DNA of 64,000 nucleotides from the NCBI GenBank assembly GCA_030696315.1, contig JAUYSM010000004.1, positions 1 to 64,000 of the forward strand, given 5' to 3'. The DNA is from Pseudohongiella sp. (lineage in GTDB: Bacteria; Pseudomonadota; Gammaproteobacteria; Pseudomonadales; Pseudohongiellaceae). Positions within the stretch are counted from its first letter, which is position 1; each line of letters opens with the position of its first letter. Below the pieces are notes generated by a model that was given only the letters and a program-made list of their open reading frames with translations, did not search any database and was not told where the DNA came from. This document shows positions 9,488-17,284 of this stretch, piece after piece. Both the position numbers and the translations under genes were made by a program.

Positions 9488-10456
9488 TCAAGCACCCTCA
9501 TCAACACCCTGCTTACTGACGCCCCACACATCATCGCCAAAACTGTTTATCCACATATCAAACTGAAAAGTATCAACGATTGTCGCAGTGATGATGTAGG
9601 AGTCCTCGGTTTCCTCCACGTGTTGGTCCTCTGATAATTTGGCCTCCAACACGTGTTTACCGGCCATCTTGTCGATGTTGAACGTGACCTTGATGCGCTT
9701 TCCCTCACCATAGCCAAAACGGCCATCGTTGTCGTATTGCTCAAGGCAGAAGTTAGCAGGGCGTTCAAATCGCAGTGTCCCGGCTTTTGCTGATGTAAAA
9801 CGGTGTAGCGCCAGGCTTCGTTCGTTGTCATATCCTTCGAATCGGCATACCAGATACAGCGTGACCCCTTGCTGCGCAAGGCCCAGCGGCATCACGCTGG
9901 CGTCGATTACTTTGCCGGAGGAGTTTGTGTAAACAATCTTGAGCCAGAGATTTCTGTATAAGGCTTGGCTGACTTCATCGAAAATGGTTCTATCGATTGG
10001 AGGAGGAAGCAAAGGCTGCGTGGCGCTGACAACCCGAACCTTTTTGAGCCATTCCTTTTCCAGTTCAGCCTGCTTATCAAGAATCAGGTTGTTGCGGGCT
10101 TGTTTAAAATACACGTCCAACGAGCGCGTCAAATTATGAGGTAAAAAGTTGCGCAGGTGTTGTTCGGCCAGGGTGAACAGCAATGATTCCTGAGGGCCAA
10201 TGCCAGGCAGCGTCAGGCCAGGCGCCTTTTCCTTCCAGCGGTAGCCATACGGTACGCTTCGAAAGTCGCATTCAACATCAAAATGCTCAGTTATTTCCTT
10301 TAAGTGTCTTTGAATACTCCTGACATTGCGATGGTAACCGGCACTGGCAAGTTGTTCGCACAACTCGTTAGCGGTGACCTTTGCATTGCGCGGAATCCGC
10401 CGCAGTAACTCGATCAGCAGTCGCGCGGTTTCAATGGCGTGAGGGCGGTTTGGCAT
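9488..10456 (-). CDS. WYL-domain transcriptional regulator
   Basis: A 322-residue regulator: an N-terminal winged HTH (about 8-75, LLIELLRRIPRNAKVTANEL through SIQRHLKEITEHF) and a WYL domain (about 150-240, ALYRNLWLKIVYTNSSGKVIDASVMPLG; CRFEGYDNERSLALHRF). WYL proteins often bind a small ligand or nucleic acid and commonly control phage-defence operons. The ATG at 10456 is preferred over an in-frame GTG at 10465. It is read away from the AAA+ gene starting at 10548; the 91-bp gap holds two palindromes (10485-10524), so it is likely to regulate itself and the AAA+/FtsZ-like pair. In the second half the usual WYL residues are partly replaced, so the ligand is unclear. Confidence 0.9.
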   Translation of the reverse strand: MPNRPHAIETARLLIELLRRIPRNAKVTANELCEQLASAGYHRNVRSIQRHLKEITEHFDVECDFRSVPYGYRWKEKAPGLTLPGIGPQESLLFTLAEQHLRNFLPHNLTRSLDVYFKQARNNLILDKQAELEKEWLKKVRVVSATQPLLPPPIDRTIFDEVSQALYRNLWLKIVYTNSSGKVIDASVMPLGLAQQGVTLYLVCRFEGYDNERSLALHRFTSAKAGTLRFERPANFCLEQYDNDGRFGYGEGKRIKVTFNIDKMAGKHVLEAKLSEDQHVEETEDSYIITATIVDTFQFDMWINSFGDDVWGVSKQGVDEGA

Positions 10457-10484
10457 ACAGAGCACTCTATGTTGATTTGATTGC

Positions 10485-10524
10485 TGGCGACACTAACTGT
10501 CGTCAATGAGAGGACAATATCCTC
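10485..10524. promoter_or_regulatory. Two palindromes in the WYL/AAA+ divergent promoter
   Basis: TGGCGACA-CTAAC-TGTCGTCA (10485-10505) is a near-perfect inverted repeat with one mismatch and a 5-bp spacer. GAGGA-CAATA-TCCTC (10510-10524) is a perfect one with the same 5-bp spacer. Centres are 22 bp apart, about two helical turns, and both lie within 65 bp of the two start codons. They are plausible operators for the WYL regulator. Confidence 0.5.
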
Positions 10525-10547
10525 ATATCAATAGGAAGGGAATAGTC

Positions 10548-12644
10548 ATGTCAAACCCGAAACAAGCGCGATTAAAAGACATCTTTGTAGACGAGCACGA
10601 ACCCGATTCGGTTGCGACACTGTGGATTTTGCGATCGCTTGTGGAACTGGGTGGCCATAAGACATTTTTGAAGAATAATTGCGTGTCCGACGACAATCTT
10701 GCTGAATTTCTTGGGCTGAATCTGTCTAGCGATCTGTTCGATGCAGAAGACGAGTCAGATTACGATCCGCAGACTGCGCGCAGGCAATTGATACGCCACC
10801 ATCAGAAAATCGAAGCACGCGCCGAGGCTTTAACCTTGCCGCCGCAATTGATCGCTAATGTTGCGTTGATCGCGCAACTGGTCGGATTAAATGATGCGGA
10901 GTGCAGGATATTGGAGTTTTGCGTTATGCAAGCCTCTGACCCCCTGCTTGATGCCGGCACTACAACTATCGGTAATCTGACCACAAACAAAACAATCCTG
11001 GTGTTGGCAAGATTGCTACGGTTGAACGAAGCTGAAGTGCAGCAGGCATTAAGCCCCAAGGGCATATTGCAGCGGTCAGGTCTGTTATCGCTAGATCAAT
11101 ATCTGCTCAATCAGCTTCCTCAAAAGCTGGTGCTGTTGTCCGCTGTTTTTGCGGATAACCTGCTTAATGCCAGAACTGATCCGCTTGAGCTGTTTAAAGA
11201 CATCATTCAAGAGAGTCCACTGTCCAAACTCACTGATTCCCACTATGCCCATATTGCAGATTCTTTTCTGATTCTAGATAGCCTGCTACAGCTTGCGCTG
11301 ACTGAAAAGCGAGTTGGCACCAATATTCTGATTGTTGGGGCGCCAGGTACCGGGAAAACAGAGTTGGCGCGGCTGCTTGCGCAACAGGTCAAATGCAAAC
11401 TCTATGAAATTACGTCTGCATCATTTGAAGGTGAACCCATAACAGGTCTAAAACGACTCTCCGCGCTTAAGGCTGCACAAAGTTTGTTTTCCCAGCGACC
11501 AGCGTTGATCGTGTTTGATGAAATCGAAGATGTTTTTGGCGGAAATGCGCCTTTACTGGGTGCCAGCAGTATTGGCCAAAACCACAAGGGCTGGATCAAC
11601 AAGATTTTGGAGGATAATCCCATACCAACAATCTGGATTTCGAACGATGCATCCTGCCTTGATCCCGCATTTATCCGTCGGTTTGATCTGACTGTCGAAA
11701 TCCCGAATCTTCCAAGAGGTAGTCGCAGGGATTTCATAAAGCGCTGCATACCTGACGCAGATGCGGCAAGTGTTGAACGGTTTCTGGATGAATCCAATTT
11801 GACGCCAGCGCTTATCGACGATGCGCGGGATCTAGCTGATCTGCTGAGTGGCAATAATCTGGATATGAGCAGACAGAAACTTATCGAAGTTGTCGTAAAT
11901 GGAAAGCTACGCGGCCAGGGTTTTAAGGGCATCCCCAAGACCAGCCGCATTAAAATATCCCCGCTATATGACGCGCGCTTTGCGAATACTGATTGTGATC
12001 CAACCCTGCTGTTGAACGGCATGAGACGTAACGGTTCTGCAAGACTTTGTTTCTACGGTCCGCCTGGCACGGGTAAAACGGCACTGGCACATTGGCTCGC
12101 TCGGGAACTGGGGCAGCCACTTTATCAAAAGCGTGCTTCAGATCTGATGTCGTGTTTTCTCGGCGGTACGGAACAATTGATTGCCAAAGCGTTTGAGGAC
12201 GCAAAACAAGACGGCGCGATCCTACTGATTGATGAAGCGGACAGCTTTCTGCAGCGCCGCGATCATGCCCATCACAGTTGGGAGATTACCCAAGTTAACG
12301 AGTTGCTGACCCAGTTAGAAGACTACGAGGGTATTGTGGTGATGTGTACAAACTTCGCAAGTAGTCTGGACACGGCAGCGGCAAGACGATTTGATATGAG
12401 AATCAAATTTGACTACTTGCACACAGCGCAAGCCTGGGAGCTTTTGCAATTGCATTGCCGCACACTGCAATTGGCGGAACCTTCGGACAACGACTGGATG
12501 GACTTTGCTCTTCTGCAGAATCTGACGCCCGGTGACTTCAATACCATCTTGCGTCGACACAATATCACCCCGTTTGCAACAGCCGCTGAACTGGTCGCGG
12601 GGCTAAAAGCGCGACCCGGTCAGCAGCCAATACAAATTGCTTAA
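10548..12644 (+). CDS. Double AAA+ ATPase (Cdc48/FtsH-like AAA modules)
   Basis: A 698-residue protein with a helical N-terminal part (about 1-235) and two AAA+ modules. Module 1: Walker A GAPGTGKTE (about 263-271), Walker B LIVFDEIED, sensor-1 WISNDA, arginine finger FIRRFDL. Module 2: Walker A GPPGTGKTA (about 503-511), Walker B ILLIDEADS, sensor-1 MCTNFA, AARRFDMRI. Both modules appear intact. This is an unfoldase/remodeller layout; no protease domain follows. The ATG at 10548 follows AGGAAGGG; an upstream ATG at 10506 is in the operator region and is unlikely. Stop and next start are 10 nt apart, so it is co-transcribed with the FtsZ-like gene. Low resemblance to any named AAA+; the substrate is plausibly that neighbour. 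Confidence 0.9.
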   Translation: MSNPKQARLKDIFVDEHEPDSVATLWILRSLVELGGHKTFLKNNCVSDDNLAEFLGLNLSSDLFDAEDESDYDPQTARRQLIRHHQKIEARAEALTLPPQLIANVALIAQLVGLNDAECRILEFCVMQASDPLLDAGTTTIGNLTTNKTILVLARLLRLNEAEVQQALSPKGILQRSGLLSLDQYLLNQLPQKLVLLSAVFADNLLNARTDPLELFKDIIQESPLSKLTDSHYAHIADSFLILDSLLQLALTEKRVGTNILIVGAPGTGKTELARLLAQQVKCKLYEITSASFEGEPITGLKRLSALKAAQSLFSQRPALIVFDEIEDVFGGNAPLLGASSIGQNHKGWINKILEDNPIPTIWISNDASCLDPAFIRRFDLTVEIPNLPRGSRRDFIKRCIPDADAASVERFLDESNLTPALIDDARDLADLLSGNNLDMSRQKLIEVVVNGKLRGQGFKGIPKTSRIKISPLYDARFANTDCDPTLLLNGMRRNGSARLCFYGPPGTGKTALAHWLARELGQPLYQKRASDLMSCFLGGTEQLIAKAFEDAKQDGAILLIDEADSFLQRRDHAHHSWEITQVNELLTQLEDYEGIVVMCTNFASSLDTAAARRFDMRIKFDYLHTAQAWELLQLHCRTLQLAEPSDNDWMDFALLQNLTPGDFNTILRRHNITPFATAAELVAGLKARPGQQPIQIA

Positions 12645-12654
12645 AGGTTCAGCC

Positions 12655-13461
12655 ATGATTAGTGTCAGCGCAAGCATCAATGATGAACCAGCCAACAAAA
12701 CCAACATCCACATTTTGGCCGTGGATGCGTTGGCTGACAAAATGCTCGCTGATATTTACAGCGACATATCAAAGGTGCGTGCATTTCTCAGGGACAACAT
12801 CGTCATCAACTTTTTGTCTGTCGATGAAAACGCCGCAATCGAGCTGAATCATTTTGTGTTTATCCTGACATCAACCGAGTCGGCTGAACGCAATATTCGC
12901 AAACTTGAAGCCGACTTTAATCTGAAAAATCGTTGTCATTTGCTGGTAGTCATCACGATCGATTGCCATGCATCGGCTTATAACAATACGCATATCCCAG
13001 ACTTGCCCAAAGGTTTTCGACTAATTCGAATAGAGCCGGAGTTGGCCAGCACTAGCGCCGATTCATATGACAAAAACCGGGTCACTTCACTGCTGCTATC
13101 GTTGATTACGTCGTGCTTCAGTGATGGATATTGTTGCATTGATGCTACCGAGCTCATTTCATTCTGCGCGATGTATGAACAAATTGACTATGTCAGATTC
13201 GATCGTGCTGGCCGGAGCGAAAGTTTTAACGGACTGGCTCAGCGATTATCTGGCATGCAATATCTCGGAGGTGTGTTTGTTTGTGTTAACAACAACTCAG
13301 GGCCGGAGCCGCTTGAGTCATTAGTGGTGTGTGGAGACCAGATTGAAGAGCACGCGGCAGGTGTGGAGCTTGTGCTTTTGTCGGTTCCTTTTTTCTATGG
13401 GGAGAGGGTAGGGTGTTTGGGGTTGGATGTGTTTTTTGGGATGAGACAACGGCTCACATAG
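12655..13461 (+). CDS. Degenerate FtsZ/tubulin-fold-like protein
   Basis: A 268-residue protein that I do not recognise by name, but its segments follow FtsZ in order. NIHILAVDALADKMLADIY resembles the first FtsZ strand/helix. INFLSVDENAA resembles the EF-AVNTDAQAL strand. HFVFILTSTESAERN lies where FtsZ has VFI-AGMGGGTGTG. LLVVITIDC resembles the next strand. LLSLITSCFSDGYCCIDATEL matches ELITRPGLMNVDFADV. GGVFVCVNNNSG plus ELVLLSVPFF match the C-terminal activation domain. The GTP-binding glycine loop and the T7 Asp motif are not preserved, so GTPase activity is doubtful. It is 10 nt downstream of the AAA+ gene (AAAGG upstream of ATG). Its final codons run into the first attC-like site of the cassette array, so the tail may have been altered. 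The alignment was made by eye. Confidence 0.6.
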   Translation: MISVSASINDEPANKTNIHILAVDALADKMLADIYSDISKVRAFLRDNIVINFLSVDENAAIELNHFVFILTSTESAERNIRKLEADFNLKNRCHLLVVITIDCHASAYNNTHIPDLPKGFRLIRIEPELASTSADSYDKNRVTSLLLSLITSCFSDGYCCIDATELISFCAMYEQIDYVRFDRAGRSESFNGLAQRLSGMQYLGGVFVCVNNNSGPEPLESLVVCGDQIEEHAAGVELVLLSVPFFYGERVGCLGLDVFFGMRQRLT

Positions 13462-13490
13462 TCGGGGTAGAACCCATTCGACTGTTAGCG
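13445..13490 (-). other. attC-like site A (left end of array)
   Basis: The stem AGTCG-GGGT / ACCC-ATT-CGACT (13460-13483) has a three-base bulge, followed by GTTAGCG (13484-13490), whose TTA is the stop of the next cassette gene. The other core is poor (GACAAC at 13445-13450). The FtsZ-like gene's stop codon (13459-13461) lies within it. Short and degenerate for an attC. Confidence 0.45.
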
Positions 13491-14252
13491 AAAAAATATA
13501 GGTTTACAATATTTCCGTGCGGAACCACAATCTACAATCTCTGCTCCCAGAGCATCTTCTTTGAGTTCCCACAGAAATCTTAACTCATGTTGATGCGAGT
13601 AGCGTTCATGTTTAATCAAATATTTGCCTGCTTTTACAATTTCGATGCAGCGATGAGAGAGTTCATAAGGGTTTGCTTCTTTGCCGGGGAAACCAAGAAC
13701 TGCTTTGTGAGTGCGATAGATGCATTGACCGAAACTCGCTGATAAAGCACCTATCGATTCAGCAATAGCATTACAAAAATGCTCTGGATGAGTAATTACA
13801 AATCCACTATCGTACCCAAACTTTTTCATTATCTTTCGTTCTGGATTTCCTAAGTATGTGCAGAACATACGGTTGTTTTGACCAGAGCTATACTTTCCTC
13901 CCGTAACTCCAAAGGGAGTTTTCGCTAACAGTGTTACCCAGCCGCCTTCGGTGTTATCGCCAATTTCTGAATGCTCAAAATTGGCATAGTAGTCAAAAGA
14001 GCCAAGTAGCAATAAGCCAGTTTGAAAAAATTGTTCAACATATCTGCGCTCAGAAAGTTTGACAATTGGTTTTTGGGGTGTTGCTCCAATCCTAAATCGT
14101 CTTTCTGGTACCGGTTTTACAAATTGCCATGGCTTAATTGGTTGATCGATCTTTGTATCATGGACTATTTTCCCGCATAGACCTTGTAGCTCAAACTCCG
14201 ATAGCCGCTTGTTAATCCACATATGCTTGTATATTTGAACGGATCTGGACAT
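13485..14252 (-). CDS. Cassette protein of unknown function
   Basis: A 255-residue protein that I do not recognise with confidence. Visible features are an N-terminal region rich in Lys/Arg (IYKHMWINKRLSEFELQGLC), a Y-EQFFQTGLLLLGSFDYYANF segment followed by acidic GDNTEGGW, and a C-terminal YSHQHELRFLWEL motif. This layout, a short strand with a 'gain of position' loop and a late E-R pair, resembles DUF2971-type proteins, which occur in cassettes and phage islands. The similarity is only by eye. No signal peptide or membrane helix. The stop overlaps attC site A and the 5' side has 145 bp before the next attC, long enough for its own promoter. Last cassette of the array counted from the right. 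Confidence 0.7.
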   Translation of the reverse strand: MSRSVQIYKHMWINKRLSEFELQGLCGKIVHDTKIDQPIKPWQFVKPVPERRFRIGATPQKPIVKLSERRYVEQFFQTGLLLLGSFDYYANFEHSEIGDNTEGGWVTLLAKTPFGVTGGKYSSGQNNRMFCTYLGNPERKIMKKFGYDSGFVITHPEHFCNAIAESIGALSASFGQCIYRTHKAVLGFPGKEANPYELSHRCIEIVKAGKYLIKHERYSHQHELRFLWELKEDALGAEIVDCGSARKYCKPIFFR

Positions 14253-14397
14253 TTGGGTTCTTTACCAGTTCTGGTGCGGTTTTTGTTTCAAATGCGGCCT
14301 TGGGCATGATTAGTGCCTATAGTTAATCTGCAAGTCTCGCTTTGCATGCGCAAGATGATCACGTTTCTGACTGCCATGGTGCGTTATACTCAGGAGT

Positions 14398-14458
14398 GGC
14401 TAAAAGCATAAAAATTCTGATTCAGGTATTGCTTTGGGATCACAGTCGCTTGTTAGAA
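14398..14458 (-). other. attC-like site B
   Basis: It runs from GGCTAAA (14398-14404, degenerate core) to GTTAGAA (14452-14458), 61 bp, with an AAAGCA/TGCTTT inner stem. The stop codon of the SIR2-like gene (14453-14455) is inside the terminal core. Confidence 0.55.
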
Positions 14459-15172
14459 GGAAAACACGCCGATACTTGAAAGTGGAGCCATCCCCTCATC
14501 AATCCATGCCTTGAAATCAATTTGCATTGAATAAACTTTTGCTCGCGGCAAAGCAGTAGCAATTCTGCTCGACGATGCTGCCAGAGCACTAGCGTCAGGG
14601 TTTAAGACTATCCATGTGGATTCGCCTATTGGCATTTCATCCTCAATATTCCTAAGACTGCCTAACAAGAACCTGTCAGTCTCACACTCAAACGACATGC
14701 CAATAACAATGAAAACCCTACTCCAGACCAAGTAACTGAAGATCCGGTTGGCTTCGGTTGTTTGAGTCCTTTGAGCATATCCATCTTCCTCTAATAGGAA
14801 CGGACTCAAATGTGTAGTGGAAGCATGCTCTTCAATAGTCCCATTGAGATGATACACATAGCTGTCAGCCAACCATTTGGGAAGATCAGCTAAACCTAGG
14901 GCTGCAATTTCGGTTTCAAGCAATATATCCCAGTTGGTGGTAATAATTCTGTGCCTCCAATCCGCGGAGGTCCTGGAACTTAGATTGCTCAAGAAACTAG
15001 CCAAAGATGATGTATCAATGTGGCCACGCTGCACTTCTACTCTCAGTGCAGCCTTTATATGTCCGATCTTCTCCTCTCTCGAGTACTGACTGAAAGTACT
15101 AGGGACACCCCAGCTCAAGTTGCACCCTATCGATACACCCCTTCCAAATATCCAATTTACAGTTTGAGTCAT
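14453..15172 (-). CDS. SIR2-like domain protein in cassette
   Basis: A 239-residue protein with SIR2-like marks: an N-terminal nucleotide-binding loop WIFGRGVSIGCNLSWGVPS (G-G-S pattern, about 7-25), RIITTNWDILLETE (the IITTN-D motif that ends the NAD pocket, about 75-90), YHLNGTIEEH (the catalytic-His region of SIR2 relatives) and RVFIVIGMSFECETDRFLL. SIR2-like domains without the deacetylase zinc ribbon are typical NAD-depleting effectors of phage-defence systems such as Thoeris and DSR. Here it stands alone as a cassette. The family is known to hydrolyse NAD; that this protein does so is inferred. The ORF starts at the ATG right at the pocket, so a few N-terminal residues may be missing. 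Confidence 0.78.
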   Translation of the reverse strand: MTQTVNWIFGRGVSIGCNLSWGVPSTFSQYSREEKIGHIKAALRVEVQRGHIDTSSLASFLSNLSSRTSADWRHRIITTNWDILLETEIAALGLADLPKWLADSYVYHLNGTIEEHASTTHLSPFLLEEDGYAQRTQTTEANRIFSYLVWSRVFIVIGMSFECETDRFLLGSLRNIEDEMPIGESTWIVLNPDASALAASSSRIATALPRAKVYSMQIDFKAWIDEGMAPLSSIGVFSF

Positions 15173-15186
15173 CGAAGCAAGAGCCT

Positions 15187-15287
15187 TCTAAATCCGCTGC
15201 CAAGGCGCAAAGGGAAGCTAGCGCAGCCTTTGCTCCAGCAATTGGGGTGACAGTTTTACTTTGTTGCTCTTGCGTGCCTTGTTAGTC
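15187..15287 (-). other. attC-like site C
   Basis: It ends in GTTAGTC (15281-15287) and has an inner stem GCGCAAAGG / CCTTTGC around 15205-15233. The opposite core is degenerate (TCTAAAT). About 101 bp long. Confidence 0.55.
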
Positions 15288-15368
15288 TTTTTTGTCATTT
15301 TGCCTCTGACGAAATTCATTTGGCGAAACTACATCATCGAACCAACCCACTAGATCTTTGCTCGAAAA

Positions 15369-15689
15369 TTAGCTTCGAAGAACGCCAGGCTCTGGGTATT
15401 CTGACTCGGACGAACAAAACTGTAAGGCACTAGGTTCTTTGCCACGTGCGGTAAGAAATGTTCTGAGAGTTTCTTGATCTCCGAGTGGAGAATGATGAAG
15501 AAGCAAAGTTTTTAAAAATATGCTGGCATCATCCCGTTTGATGCGACTCAGCGGATCATGCTCATGAAGCTTTTCTACAGGTTTGTGCGCGTCGTATTCA
15601 AGCAGTCGAAAGCATCTTTGACCTGTCTTGAGTTCAGAACAAATCTTCCAGTCGGGTTGTTCCACTTCATTACCTCTGGCTACGGGCAT
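15369..15689 (-). CDS. Small cassette ORF, unknown
   Basis: A 106-residue predicted protein, charged and Cys-containing, with no family I recognise (CSELKTGQRCFRLLEYDAHK near the start; LKTLLLHHSPLGDQETLRTF later). It sits between attC sites C and D, as expected for a cassette gene, but its stop is 82 nt from site C, further than usual. A second, shorter reading frame beginning MKWNNPTGRFVLNSRQVKDA overlaps its 5' part. That frame resembles small DUF982-like proteins, so the true product may be the other frame or a frameshifted pair. Confidence 0.45.
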   Translation of the reverse strand: MPVARGNEVEQPDWKICSELKTGQRCFRLLEYDAHKPVEKLHEHDPLSRIKRDDASIFLKTLLLHHSPLGDQETLRTFLTARGKEPSALQFCSSESEYPEPGVLRS

Positions 15690-15694
15690 TGGTA

Positions 15695-15759
15695 GGCTTA
15701 CGTTTGGCTATGGAGCGGGCTTTAGTTCGTCGCAGCGAGCGATTTGAACAAGTTTTAGC
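15695..15759 (-). other. attC-like site D
   Basis: From GGCTTACG (15695) to GTTTTAGC (15752-15759), 65 bp, with a GTTC-(G)-TCGC / GCGA-(TTT)-GAAC stem carrying unpaired bases. The TTA at 15755-15757 is the stop of the next gene. Confidence 0.5.
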
Positions 15760-16273
15760 TGCGCTCACGGTACATGCGAACTGCGGCATTGTAAGCCGTC
15801 ATAAGGTCGCTTATGAGTTTCTCTGTATCGATATTTGGATTCGTTGTGTTTAGGAAACGCTCAAAAAACTCAACAACAGAAGGCTCCAAGCTCTCACTTG
15901 AGTCTTCTAGAAGGTACCTAAGGGTATCTCTTGAAAAGGTTTCATATTTTTGTTCTGTGTTTTCAATGGCTTCGTTAATAGCTGATTTCTTCTGCTTTTC
16001 TTTGGTCTTTCCAAACGCCGAAAATATCTTTTCTAGACTTTCCGCTCCTGCTCGGTTTTGTAACGTACTAATTCTTGTTTGGTGCGCTGGTTCAGTAGGT
16101 GTGTACAAAACCACATTGCTTGCAGAATCACCAAGTACCCTGTTTTTCCACTGACCATATGTTTCGCCTTCCACAGGAGAAGGGACTGTTTTTCTGGTCG
16201 GTGTGCCATCAAAGTCGATTATTAGAGAATATTTCTTTAGAATCTTGTAGCAATAATTTTGTTTTAATGACAT
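15755..16273 (-). CDS. Cassette protein of unknown function
   Basis: A 172-residue, highly charged, mostly helical protein with no family I recognise. The N-terminal 35 residues (YCYKILKKYSLIIDFDGTPT) look like a small beta-rich unit. The middle (about 85-125: LEKIFSAFGKTKEKQKKSAI) is a charged helix or short coiled coil. The C-terminus again is helical (LISDLMTAYNAAVRMYRERS). No membrane segment or signal. It has attC sites on both sides and its stop is within the core of site D, so it is very likely a real cassette gene. Its sequence is hydrophilic enough to be an antitoxin- or adaptor-like protein, but that is a guess. Confidence 0.68.
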   Translation of the reverse strand: MSLKQNYCYKILKKYSLIIDFDGTPTRKTVPSPVEGETYGQWKNRVLGDSASNVVLYTPTEPAHQTRISTLQNRAGAESLEKIFSAFGKTKEKQKKSAINEAIENTEQKYETFSRDTLRYLLEDSSESLEPSVVEFFERFLNTTNPNIDTEKLISDLMTAYNAAVRMYRERS

Positions 16274-16294
16274 GCGTAATTTCCTGCTGAGTGT

Positions 16295-16368
16295 GGCTAA
16301 CGCCTCAATAACCGGCGCGCTTTAACGCATCCGGCGCCGAAGGCGCGTAGTTAATTGACTTGTTAGTC
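16295..16368 (-). other. attC site E
   Basis: Clear site: GGCTAACGCC (16295) to TTGACTTGTTAGTC (16368), 74 bp, with a GC-rich CCGGCGC inner stem and CTCAATAACC / TTAATTGA outer arms. Stop of the next gene is 2 nt beyond. Confidence 0.8.
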
Positions 16369-16369
16369 A

Positions 16370-17260
16370 TCATGGTATGTCAAATATTAGCTGCCAATTA
16401 TTGTCTGGATCGAACACCTCGTCATCATCTTCTTTAGAAACCCAAGCCCCGAAGAAGTCCTCGACATGCCCCTCTGTCATTGTGTGCAAAATATTAGGTG
16501 AAACTGGGTACTTCCGTCTTAGATAGTCCAGTCGACATGCATCTTCACGATCAAAGAATAGCTCTCCTTCAATTTCGCACTCGGATAAATCAAGAATAAA
16601 CTTATTTTCGAAGACAAAGGTTTCTTGCCCCGCGTTTTTAAGAATTGAGGACTCTAAAAGCTCAGAGTTAAATTGGGCGACCTCACATAGAATTGTGGCG
16701 ACATTCTCAATTTCGTCTATAGACCCTATGTTTTCATCACCGGACGATGGAGACCTGTATGAAATTAGTTCTCTAAACGCCTTAACTTTTATACAGAAAG
16801 ACTTTAGCTTTTCTGAAATGTCCCTGTCCAAGTGGGAGATATAATCAAAAGCCAAATTGATTGCTTTGTGATGAGATATGGATACAAGCTTGCCATTGTC
16901 CCATGGAACTTCAGGCAGCGTGTAGACAACAGCGCGGATCAATGAAAGTAATGAATAGTATGCAAGATAAGGGACGACTAGCCTTAAATTCTTTTCGCTT
17001 GAATATTCAATTGCATTCAACTGTAAAGTAGCAGTCATAATCATTTTGGCCGATAGATAGGTTCTGCATAGCCATTCTGAGTTTTTCTCTGCATCCCAAT
17101 CTTTAGTTAGCTTCGAATAACGATTGAGTAAATTTTCGGCTAGTTTCTTACAGTTATCCTCATCGAATTGATTATTCAGCTCTCTAAAATCGTAGTACCA
17201 AGTTCTTCCAGCAAACTCATATTTACTAGCTAAGGCTTTTGCAACGTATACAGAACTCAT
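16370..17260 (-). CDS. Cassette protein of unknown function
   Basis: A 296-residue soluble protein I do not recognise. It is helical and rich in aromatic and acidic residues. Features are a possible YAYY-LLSLIRAVVYTLPEVPWD segment (about 115-140), ISHHKAINLAFDYISHLDRD (about 145-165), and an acidic C-terminus (SKEDDDEVFDPDNNW). The HHK-A-N pattern and an overall helical fold recall HEPN-like proteins, but no R-x4-6-H pair is evident, so I do not call it one. The frame extends 19 codons upstream (to 17317) through attC F, which cannot be translated product; the ATG at 17260 is the first one clear of the site. Confidence 0.72.
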   Translation of the reverse strand: MSSVYVAKALASKYEFAGRTWYYDFRELNNQFDEDNCKKLAENLLNRYSKLTKDWDAEKNSEWLCRTYLSAKMIMTATLQLNAIEYSSEKNLRLVVPYLAYYSLLSLIRAVVYTLPEVPWDNGKLVSISHHKAINLAFDYISHLDRDISEKLKSFCIKVKAFRELISYRSPSSGDENIGSIDEIENVATILCEVAQFNSELLESSILKNAGQETFVFENKFILDLSECEIEGELFFDREDACRLDYLRRKYPVSPNILHTMTEGHVEDFFGAWVSKEDDDEVFDPDNNWQLIFDIP

Positions 17261-17284
17261 ATTTATGTGCCTACTCGTGATAGT

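Noticed and set aside
16370-17260. HEPN-domain RNase in the 296-residue cassette protein
   Set aside because: Overall helical, but no R-x4-6-H pair was found.
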